This document shows, piece after piece, positions 51,201-63,300 of a stretch of DNA of 64,000 nt. A model generated the notes under the pieces. The model made no database searches. It saw only the letters and a program-made list of their open reading frames with translations, and was not told where the DNA came from. A program made the translations under genes and the position numbers. Origin of the DNA: Paratinospora sagittata (lineage: Eukaryota; Streptophyta; Magnoliopsida; Ranunculales; Menispermaceae); NCBI GenBank assembly GCA_035771175.1, contig CM069589.1, positions 24,198,201 through 24,262,200 of the forward strand. Direction: 5' to 3'. Numbering within the stretch: position 1 is the stretch's first letter; every line of letters begins with the position of its first letter.

Positions 51201-52800
51201 TGATTGATCGGAAAAAAAACATTTAAATAGCCATAACATTTTATTCTTGTCTCCGATTTGAGGGATTGATAATGCGTTGCAAAAAGGAAGAAACGATATT
51301 TTAAAAGTCTTTTGATTAACTCAAATCATATTTCGAAAGAAATGGTTACAACTTTTTGAATGTTGATCGCTGATTAGATTCATTAGTACGTTTGTCAATG
51401 AGTAACAAACATTCAAATAGACATAACGTTTCCTCCGGACTCCGATTTGAGTGATTGCACATTCCTTGGAAAAAAGAAGAAACAATATTTTCAACGCCTT
51501 TTTATTAACTCATATTAATGTCAGGATTAAACTGTAAATCCATTTGAATTTTTCTTATCCATTCAATTGAGAAGTAATTGAATGATTGTTGTGAAACTTT
51601 AAAATAACCACAACTTTTTCATTTTGACTCCAATTTGTGTGATTGAAAATGCGTTAGAAATTGGAAGAAAAGGCATTTTCAATTGTTTTTCACTCCTTCA
51701 AATCAAAGTCGGTATAAAAAGTTTTGGCTTTTTGAACATTTCTTCACGATTTGGTCGATATGTAAGTTGATTGATCGGGATAAAATATTCAAATAGCCAT
51801 AACATTTTATTCCTGACTCCAGTTTGAGTGATTGAAAATGCGTTGAAAAGAGGAACAAACGATATTTTAAACGTCTTTCGAATAACTCAAATCATACTTC
51901 CAAAGAAATGGCTAAGGCTTTTTTATTTTGATTGCTGATTAGATTCATAAGTACGGTGGTCAATGGGTAACAAACATTAAAATAGGCATAACGTTTTCTT
52001 CCGGACTCCAATTTCAGCGAATGCACATTCCTTGGAAAGAAGAAGAAACAATATTTTCAACGCCTTTTTATTAACTCATATCAGTGTCAGGATTAAACTG
52101 TAAGTCTATTTGAATTTTTCTTATCGATTCATACGAGAAGTAATTGAATGATCGGTGTGAAACTTTAAAATAACCATAACTTTTTCATTCTAAGTCCAAT
52201 TTGTGTAATTGAACATGCGTTAGAAATTGGAAGAAAAGGCATTTCAATTCTTTTTCACTCCTTCAAATCAAAGTCGGGATAAAAAGTTATGGCTTTTTGA
52301 ACATTTCTTCACGATTTGGTCGATATGTTAGTTGATTGATCAGGATTAAATATTCAAATAGCCATAACATTTTATTCCCGACTCCAGTTTGAGTGATTGA
52401 AAATGCGTTGAAAAGAGGAAGAAACGATATTTTAAACGCCTTTTGAATAACTCAAATCATACTTCCAGAGAAATGGCTAAGGCTTTTTGATTTTGATTGC
52501 TGATTAGCTTCATAAGTATTGTGGTCAATGGGTAACAAACATTAAAATAGACATAACGTTTTCTTTCCGACTCCAATTTTAGTGAATGCACATTCCTTGG
52601 AAAGAAGAAGAAACAATAGTTTCAACGCCATTTTATTAACTCCTTCCAGTGTCAGGAGTAAACTGTAAGTCAATTAGAATTTTTCTTATCGATTCATACG
52701 AGAAGTAATTGAATGATCGGTGTGAAACTTTAAAATAACCATAACTTTTTCATTTTGTCTCCAATTTTTGTGATTGAACACGCGTTAGAAATAGGAAGAA
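48300..52800 (+). repeat. 4.5-kb tandem duplication, copy 1
   Basis: This matches the next 4.5 kb at an offset of 4,501 bp (4,502 left of a one-base indel near 49,297). Markers are ATAGGCATAATG (48611 and 53113), CCATTACTTTTTC (49361 and 53862 at TTAC), CATTCCCTAGAAAG, ACGTTTCCTCCGG and CATTCTAAGTCC (TAAGTCC at 52191 and 56692). The unit is 24 monomers. It starts in a beta hybrid whose first part has GAACACGCG and whose second part has CACTCCTTC. Confidence 0.87.
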
Positions 52801-55800
52801 AAGACGTTTTCCGTTCTTTTTCACTCCTTCAAATCAAAGTCGGGATAAAAAGTTTTGGCTTTTTGAACATTTCTTCACGATTTGGTCGATATGTAAGTTG
52901 ATTGATCGGGATAAAATATTCAAATAGCCATAACATTTTATTCCCGACTCCAGTTTGAGTGATTGAAAATGCGTTGAAAAGAGGAAGAAACGATATTTTA
53001 AACGCCTTTTGAATAACTCAAATCATACTTCCAAAGAAATGGCTAAGGCTTTTTGATTTTGATTGCTGATTAGATTCATAAGTACGGTGGTCAATGGGTA
53101 ACAAACATTAAAATAGGCATAATGTTTTCTTCCGGACTCCAATTTGAGTGATTGCACATTCCTTGGAAAGAAGAAGAAACAATATTTTCAACGCCTTTTT
53201 ATTAACTCATATCAGTGTCAGGATTAAACTGTAAGTCTATTTGAATTTTTCTTATCGATTCATACGAGAAGTAATTGAATGATCGGTGTGAAAGTTTAAA
53301 ATAACCATAACTTTTTCATTTTGACTCCAATTTGTCTGATTGAAATTGGAAGAAAAGGCATTTTCAATTCTTTTTCACTCCTTCAAATCAAAGTCGGGAT
53401 AAAAACTTATGGCTTTTTGAACAATTCTTCACGATTTGGTCGATATGTTAGTTGATTGATCGGGATAAAATATTCAAATAGCCATAACATTTTTTTCCCG
53501 ACTCCAGTTTGAGTGATTGAAAATGCGTTGAAAAGAGGAAGAAACGATATTTTAAACGCCTTTTGAATAACTCAAATCATACTTCCAAAGAAATGGCTAA
53601 GGCTTTTTGATTTTGATTGCTGATTAGATTCATAAGTATTGTGGTCAATGGGTAACAAACATTAAAATAGACATAACGTTTTCTTTCCGACTCCAATTTT
53701 AGGGAATGCACATTCCTTGGAAAGAAGAAGAAACAATATTTTCAACGCCTTTTTATTAACTCATATCAGTGTCGGGATTAAACTGTAAGTCTATTTGAAT
53801 TTTTCTTCTCGATTCATACGAGAAGTAGTTGAATGATCGGTGTGAAACTTTAAAATAACCATTACTTTTTCAATCTGACTCCAATTTGTGTGATTGAAAA
53901 TGCGTTAGAAATAGGAAAAAAATACATTTTCAATTCTTTTTCAATTACTCAAATCAAAGTCAGAATGAAAAGTTACGGCAATTTGAACTTTTCGTCACGA
54001 TTTATTTGATCAGGAAAAATCATTCAAAAAGCCATAACATTTTATTCCCGACTTCGATTTTAGTGACTGAAAATCCATTGGAAAGAGGAAGAAACGATAT
54101 TTTAAATGACTTTTGAATAACTCAAATCGTATTTTGAAAGAAATGGTTACGACTTTGTGATTTTAATTGCTGATTAGATTCATAAGTACGTTGGTCAAAG
54201 GGTAACAAACATTCAAATAGCCATAACGTTTTCTTCTGGACTCCGATTTGAGTGAATGCACATTCCCTAGAAAGAAGAAGAAACAATATTTTCAAGGCCT
54301 TTTTATTAACTCATATCAGTGTCAGGATTAAATTGCAAGTCTATTTGAATTTCTCTTATCGATTCATACGAGAAGTAATTGAATGATCGGTGTGAAACTT
54401 TAAAATAACCATAACTTTTTCATTCTGACTCCAATTTGTCAGATTGAACATGCGTTAGAAATTGGATGAAAATGCATTTTCAATTCTTTTTCACTCCTTC
54501 AAACCAAAGTCGGGATAAAAAGTTATGGCTTTTTGAACATTTCTTCACGATTTGGTCGATATGTATGTTGATTGATCGGGATAAAATATTCAAATAGCCA
54601 TAACATTTTATTCCCGACTCCAGTTTAAGTGATTGAAAATGCGTTGAAAAGAGGAAGAAACGATATTTTAAACGCCTTTTGAATAACTCAAATCATACTT
54701 CCAAAGAAATGGCTAAGGCTTTTTGATTTTGATTGCTGATTAGATTCATAAGTACGGTGGTCAATGGGTAACAAACATTAAAATAGCCATAACGTTTTCT
54801 TCCGGACTCCAATTTTAGTGAATGCACATTCCTTGGAAAGAAGAAGAAACAATAGTTTCAACGCCATTTTATTAACTCGTTCCAGTGTCAGGATTAAACT
54901 GTAAGTCAATTAGAATTTTTCTTATCGATTCATACGAGAAGTAATTGAATGATCGGTGTGAAACTTTAAAATAAACACAACTTTTTCATTTTGACTCCAA
55001 TTTTTGTGATTGAACACGCGTTAGAAATAGGAAGAAAAGACATTTTCAATTCTTTTTCAATGACTCAAATCAAAGTCGGGATGAAGAATTACTGCTATTT
55101 GAACTTTTCGTCATGATTATTTTGATAAGTAAGTTGATTGATCGGCAAAAAACATTCAAATAGCCATAACATTTTATTCTTGTCTCCGATTTGAGTGATT
55201 GACAATACGTTGTAAAGACGAAGAAACGATATTTTAAACGTCTTTTGTTTAACTCAAATAATATTTCGAAAGAAATGGTTACAACTTTTTAAATGTTGAT
55301 CGCTGATTAGATTCATAAGTACGTTTGTCAATGAGTAACGAACATTCAAATAGACATAACGTTTTCTTCCGGACTCCGATTTGAGTGATTGCATATTCCT
55401 TGGAAAGAAGAAGAAACAATAGTTTCAACGCCATTTTATTAATTCATATCAGTGTCAGGATTAAACTGTAAGTCTATTAGAATTTTTCTTATCGATTCAT
55501 ACGAGAAGTAATTGAATGATCGGTGTGAAACTTTAAAATAACCACAACTTTTTCATTTTGACTCCAATTTGTGTGATTGAAAATGCGTTAGAAATAGGAA
55601 GAAAAGACATTTTCAAATCTTTTTCAATTACTCAAATCAAAGACGGGATGAAGAGTTACTGCTATTTGAGCTTTTCGTCATGATTATTTCGATAAGTAAG
55701 TTGATTGATCGAAAAAAAAACATTTAAATAGCCATGACATTTTATTCTTGTCTCCGATTTGAGTGATTGATAATGCGTTGCAAAAAGGAAGAAACGATAT

Positions 55801-57300
55801 TTTAAAAGTCTTTTGATTAACTCAAATCATATTTCGAAAGAAATGGTTACAACTTTTTGAATGTTGATCGCGGATTAGATTCATTAGTACGTTTGTCAAT
55901 GAGTAACAAACATTCAAATAGACATAACGTTTCCTCCGGACTCCGATTTGAGTGATTGCACATTCCTTGGAAAAAAGAAGAAACAATATTTTCAACGCCT
56001 TTTTATTAACTCATATTAATGTCAGGATTAAACTGTAAGTCCATTTGAATTTTTCTTATCCATTCAATTGAAAAGTAATTGAATGATTGTTGTGAAACTT
56101 TAAAATAACCACAACTTTTTCATTTTGACTCCAATTTGTGTGATTGAACATGCGTTAGAAATTGGAAGAAAAGGCATTTTCAATTGTTTTTCACTCCTTC
56201 AAATCAAAGTCGGGATAAAAAGTTTTGGCTTTTTGAACATTTCTTCACGATTTGGTCGATATGTAAGTTGATTGATCGGGATAAAATATTCAAATAGCCA
56301 TAACATTTTATTCCTGACTCCAGTTTGAGTGATTGAAAATGCGTTGAAAAGAGGAAAAAACGATATTTTAAACGTCTTTCGAATAACTCAAATCGTACTT
56401 CCAAAGAAATGGCTAAGGCTTTTTTATTTTGATTGCTGATTAGATTCATAAGCACGGTGGTCAATGGGTAACAACCATTAAAATAGGCATAACGTTTTCT
56501 TCCGGACTCCAATTTGAGCGAATGCACATTCCTTGGAAAGAAGAAGAAACAATATTTTCAACGCCTTTTTATAAACTCATATCAGTGTCAGGATTAAACT
56601 GTAAGTCTATTTGAATTTTTCTTATCGATTCATACGAGAAGTAATTGAATGATCGGTGTGAAACTTTAAAATAACCATAACTTTTTCATTCTAAGTCCAA
56701 TTTGTGTAATTGAACATGCGTTAGAAATTGGAAGAAAAGGCATTTCAATTCTTTTTCACTCCTTCAAATCAAAGTCGGGATAAAAAGTTATGGCTTTTTG
56801 AACATTTCTTCACGATTTGGTCGATATGTTAGTTGATTGAACAGGATAAAATATTCAAATAGCCATAACATTTTATTCCCGACTCCAGTTTGAGTGATTT
56901 AAAATGCGTTGAAAAGAGGAAGAAACGATATTTTAAACGCCTTTTGAATAACTCAAATCATACTTCCAGAGAAATGGCTAAGGCTTTTTGATTTTGATTG
57001 CTGATTAGATTCATAAGTATTGTGGTCAATGGGTAACAAACATTAAAATAGACATAACATTTTCTTTCCGACTCCAATTTTAGTGAATGCACATTCCTTG
57101 GAAAGAAGAAGAAACAATAGTTTCAGCACCATTTTATTAACTCCTTCCAGTGTCAGGAGTAAACTGTAAGTCAATTAGAATTTTTCTTATCGATTCATAC
57201 GAGAAGTAATTGAATGATCGGTGTGAAACTTTAAAATAACCACAACTTTTTCATTTTGTCTCCAATTTTTGTGATTGAACACGCGTTAGAAATAGGAAGA
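52801..57300 (+). repeat. 4.5-kb tandem duplication, copy 2
   Basis: This is the partner of the preceding 4.5 kb, differing by scattered substitutions such as TTTTTTTCCCGAC for TTTTATTCCCGAC near 53,490. The 107-residue open frame at 56204-56527 is longer than its relatives only because variants here remove stop codons. The final part (56.9-57.25 kb, CTCCTTCCAGTGTCAGGAG) again matches 52.4-52.75 kb, which fixes the duplicated unit. Confidence 0.87.
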
Positions 57301-60300
57301 AAAGACATTTTCAATTCTTTTTCAATGACTCAAATCAAAGTCGGGATGAAGAGTTACTGCTATTTGAACTTTTCGTCATGATTATTTCGATAAGTAAGTT
57401 GATTGATCGGAAAAAAACATTCAAATAGCCATAACATTTTATTCTTGTCTCCGATTTGAGTGATTGATAATTCGTTGCAAAGAGGAAGAAACGATCTTTT
57501 AAAAGTCTTTTGATTGACTCAAATCATATTTCGAAAGAAATGGTTGCAACTTTTTGAATGTTGATCGCTGATTAGATTCATAAGTACGTTTGTCAATGAG
57601 TAACAAACATTCAAATAGACATATCGTTTTCTTCCGGACTCCGATTTGAGTGATTGCACATTCCTTGGAAAAAAGAAGAAACAATATTTTCAACGCCTTT
57701 TTATTAACTCATATTAATGTCAGGATTAAACTGTAAGTCCATTTGAATTTTTCTTATCCATTCAATTGAAAAGTAATTGAATGATCGGTGTGAAACTTTA
57801 AAATAACCACAACTTTTTCATTTTGACTCCAATTTGTGTGATTGAAAATGCGTTAGAAATAGGAAGAAAAGACATTTTCAAATCTTTTTCAATTACTCAA
57901 ATCAAAGACGGGATGAAGAGTTACTGCTATTTGAGCTTTTCGTCATGATTATTTCGATAAGTAAGTTGATTGATCGAAAAAAAAACATTTAAATAGCCAT
58001 GACATTTTATTCTTGTCTCCGATTTGAGTGATTGATAATGCGTTGCAAAAAGGAAGAAACGATATTTTAAAAGTCTTTTGATTAACTCAAATCATATTTC
58101 GAAAGAAATGGTTACAACTTTTTGAATGTTGATCGCGGATTAGATTCATTAGTACGTTTGTCAATGAGTAACAAACATTCAAATAGACATAACGTTTCCT
58201 CCGGACTCCGATTTGAGTGATTGCACATTCCTTGGAAAAAAGAAGAAACAATATTTTCAACGCCTTTTTATTAACTCATATTAATGTCAGGATTAAACTG
58301 TAAGTCCATTTGAATTTTTCTTATCCATTCAATTGAAAAGTAATTGAATGATTGTTGTGAAACTTTAAAATAACCACAACTTTTTCATTTTGACTCCAAT
58401 TTGTGTGATTGAACATGCGTTAGAAATTGGAAGAAAAGGCATTTTCAATTGTTTTTCACTCCTTCAAATCAAAGTCGGGATAAAAAGTTTTGGCTTTTTG
58501 AACATTTCTTCACGATTTGGTCGATATGTAAGTTGATTGATCGGGATAAAATATTCAAATAGCCATAACATTTTATTCCTGACTCCAGTTTGAGTGATTG
58601 AAAATTCGTTGAAAAGAGGAACAAACGATATTTTAACGTCTTTCGAATAACTCAAATCATACTTCCAAAGAAATGGCTAAGGTTTTTTTATTTTGATTGC
58701 TGATTAGATTCATAAGTACGGTGGTCAATGGGTAACAAACATTAAAATAGGCATAACGTTTTCTTCCGGACTCCAATTTGAGTGAATGCACATTCCTTGG
58801 AAAGAAGAAGAAACAATATTTTCAACGCCTTTTTATTAACTCATATCAGTGTCCGGATTAAACTGTAAGTCTATTTGAATTTTTCTTATCGATTCATACG
58901 AGGAGTAATTGAATGATCGGTGTGTAACTTTAAAATAACCATAACTTTTTCATTCTGACTCCAATTTTTCTAATTGAACATGCGTTAGAAATTGGAAGAA
59001 AAGGCATTTTCAATTCTTTTTCACTCCTTCAAATCAAAGTCGGGATAAAAAGTTTTGGCTTTTTGAACATTTCTTCACGATTTGGTCGATATGTAAGTTG
59101 ATTGATCGGGATAAAATATTCAAATAGCCATAACATTTTATTCCCGACTCCAGTTTGAGTGATTGAAAATGCGTTGAAAAGAGGAAGAAACGATATTTTA
59201 AACGCCTTTTGAATAACTCAAATCATACTTCCAGAGAAATGGCTAAGGCTTTTTGATTTTGATTGCTGATTAGATTCATAAGTATTGTGGTCAATGGGTA
59301 ACAAACATTAAAATAGCCATAACGTTTTCTTCCGGACTCCAATTTTAGTGAATGCACATTCCTTGGAAAGAAGAAGAAACAATAGTTTCAACGCCATTTT
59401 ATTAACTCATTCCAGTGTCAGGAGTAAACCGTAAGTCAATTAGAATTTTTCTTATCGATTCATACGAGAAGTAATTGAATGATCGGTGTGAAACATTAAA
59501 ATAACCACAACTTTTTCATTTTGTCTCCAATTTTTGTGATTGAACAAGCGTTAGAAATAGGAAGAAAAGACATTTTCAATTCTTTTTCAATGACTCAAAT
59601 CAAAGTCGGGATGAAGAGTTACTGCTATTTGAACTTTTCGTCATGATTATTTCGATATGTAAGTTGATTGATCGGAAAAAAACATTCAAATAGCCATAAC
59701 ATTATATTCTTGTCTCCGATTTGAGTGATTGATAATGCGTTGCAAAGAGGAAGAAACGATATTTTAAAAGTCTTTTGATTAACTCAAATCATATTTCGAA
59801 AGAAATGGTTGCAACTTTTTGAATGTTGATCGCTGATTAGATTGATAAGTACGTTTGTCAATGAGTAACAAACATTGAAATAGACATAACGTTTTCTTCC
59901 GGACTCCGATTTGAGTGATTGCACATTCCTTGGAAAAAAGAAGAAACAATATTTTCAACGCCTTTTTATTAACTCATATTACTGTCAGGATTAAACTGTA
60001 AGTCCATTTGAATTTTTCTTATCCATTCAATTGAGAAGTAATTGAATGATCGGTGTGAAACTTCAAAATAACCACAACTTTTTCATTTTGACTCCAATTT
60101 GTGTGATTGAACATGCGTTAGAAATTGGAAGAAAAGGCATTTTCAATTATTTTTCACTCCTACAAATCAAAGTCGGGATAAAAAGTTTTGGCTTTTTGAA
60201 CATTTCTTCACGATTTGGTCGATATGTAAGTTGATTGATCGGGATAAAATATTCAAATAGCCATAACATTTTATTCCTGACTCCAGTTTGAGTGATTGAA

Positions 60301-63300
60301 AATGCGTTGAAAAGAGGAACAAACGATATTTTAAACGTCTTTCGAATAACTCAAATCATACTTCCAAAGAAATGGCTAAGGTTTTTTTATTTTGATTGCT
60401 GATTAGATTCATAAGTACGGTGGTCAATGGGTAACAAACATTAAAATAGGCATAACGTTTTCTTCCGGACTCCAATTTGAGTGAATGCACATTCCTTGGA
60501 AAGAAGAAGAAACAATATTTTCAACGCCTTTTTATTAACTCATATCAGTGTCCGGATTAAACTGTAAGTCTATTTGAATTTTTCTTATCGATTCATACGA
60601 GAAGTAATTGAATGATCGGTGTGTAACTTTAAAATAACCATAACTTTTTCATTCTGACTCCAATTTGTCTAATTGAACATGCGTTAGAAATTGGAAGAAA
60701 AGGCATTTTCAATTCTCTTTCACTCCTTCAAATCAAAGTCGGGATAAAAAGTTTTGGCTTTTTGAACATTTCTTCACGATTTGGTCGATATGTAAGTTGA
60801 TTGATCGGGATAAAATATTCAAATAGCCATAACATTTTATTCCCGACTCTAGTTTGAGTGATTGAAAATTCGTTGAAAAGAGGAAGAAACGATATTTTAA
60901 ACGCCTTTTGAATAACTCAAATCATACTTCCAGAGAAATGGCTAAGGCTTTTTGATTTTGATTGCTTATTAGATTCATAAGTATTGTGGTCAATGGGTAA
61001 CAAACATTAAAATAGACATAACGTTTTCTTTCCGACTCCAATTTTAGTGAATGCACATTCCTTGGAAAGAAGAAGAAACAATAGTTTCAACGCCATTTTA
61101 TTAACTCATTCCAGTGTCAGGAGTAAACCATAAGTCAATTAGAATTTTTCTTATCGATTCATACGAGAAGTAATTGAATGATCGGTGTGAAACATTAAAA
61201 TAACCACAACTTTTTCATTTTGTCTCCAATTTTTGTGATTGAACAAGCGTTAGAAATAGGAAGAAAAGACATTTTCAATTCTTTTTCAATGACTCAAATC
61301 AAAGTCGGGATGAAGAGTTACTGCTATTTGAACTTTTCGTCATGATTATTTCGATAAGTAAGTTGATTGATCGGAAAAAAACATTCAAATAGCCATAACA
61401 TTATATTCTTGTCTCCGATTTGAGTGATTGATATTGCGTTGCAAAGAGGAAGAAACGATATTTTAAAAGTCTTTTGATTAACTCAAATCATATTTCGAAA
61501 GAAATGGTTGCAACTTTTTGAATGTTGATCGCTGATTAGATTGATAAGTACGTTTGTCAATGAGTAACAAACATTGAAATAGACAACGTTTTCTTCCGGA
61601 CTTCGATTTGAGTGATTGCACATTCCTTGGAAAAAAGAAGAAACAATATTTTCAACGCCTTTTTATTAACTCATATTACTGTCAGGATTAAACTGTAAGT
61701 CCATTTGAATTTTTCTTATCCATTCAATTGAGAAGTAATTGAATGATCGGTCTGAAACTTTAAAATAACCACAACTTTTTCATTTTGACTCCAATTTGTG
61801 TGATTGAACATGCGTTAGAAATTGGAAGAAAAGGCATTTTCAATTCTTTTTCACTCCTTCAAATCAAAGTCGGGTAAAAAGTTTTGGCTTTTTGAACATT
61901 TCTTCACGATTTGGTCGATATGTAAGTTGATTGATCAGGATAAAATATTCAAATAGCCATAACATTTTATTCCCGACTCCAGTTTGAGTGATTGAAAATG
62001 CGTTGAAAAGAGGAAGAAACGATATTTTAAACGCCTTTTGCATAACTCAAATCATACTTCCAAAGAAATGGCTAAGGCTTTTTGATTTTGATTGCTAATT
62101 AGATTCATAAGTATTGTGGTCAAGGGGTAACAAACATTAAAATAGACATAACGTTTTCTTTCCGACTCCAATTTTAGTGAATGCACATTCCTTGGAAAGA
62201 AGAAGAAACAATAGTTTCAACGCCATTTTATTAACTCATTCCAGTGTCGGGAGTAAACTGTAAGTCAATTAGAATTTTTCTTATCGATTCATACGAGAAG
62301 TAATTGAATGATCGGTGTGAAACTTTAAAATAACCACAACTTTTTCATTTTGACTCCAATTTTTGGGATTGAACACGCGTTAGAAATAGGAAGAAAGGAC
62401 ATTTTCAATTCTTTTTCAATGACTCAAATCAAAGTCGGGATGAAGAGTTACTGCTATTTGAACTTTTCGTCATGATTATTTCGATAAGTAAGTTGATTGA
62501 TCGGAAAAAAACATTCAAATAGCCATAACATTTTATTCTTGTCTCCGATTTCAGTGATTGATAATGCGTTGCAAAGAGGAAGAAACGATATTTTAAAAGT
62601 CTTTTGATTAACTCAAATCATATTTCGAAAGAAATGCTTGCAACTTTTTGAATGTTGATCGCTGATTAGATTCATAAGTACGTTTGTCAATGAGTAACAA
62701 ACATTCAAATAGACATAACGTTTTCTTCCGGACTCCGATTTGAGTGATTGCACATTCCTTGGAAAAAAGAAGAAACAATATTTTCAACGCCTTTTTATTA
62801 ACTCATATTAATGTCAGGATTAAACTGTAAGTCCATTTGAATTTTTCTTATCCATTCAATTGAAAAGTAATTGAATGATCGGTGTGAAACTTTAAAATAA
62901 CCACAACTTTTTCATTTTGACTCCAATTTGTGTGATTGAAGATGCGTTAGAAATTGGAAGAAAAGGCATTTTCAATTGTTTTTCACTCCTTCAAATCAAA
63001 GTCGGGTAAAAAGTTTTGGCTTTTTGAACATTTCTTCATGATTTGGTCGATATGTAAGTTGATTGATCGGGATAAAATATTCAAATAGCCATAACATTTT
63101 ATTCCTGACTCCAGTTTGAGTGATTGAAAATGCGTTGAAAAGAGGAACAAACGATATTTTAAACGTCTTTCGAATAACTCAAATCATACTTCCAAAGAAA
63201 TGGCTAAGGCTTTTTTATTTTGATTGCTGATTAGATTCATAAGTACGGTGGTCAATGGGTAACAAACATTAAAATAGGCATAACGTTTTCTTCCGGACTC

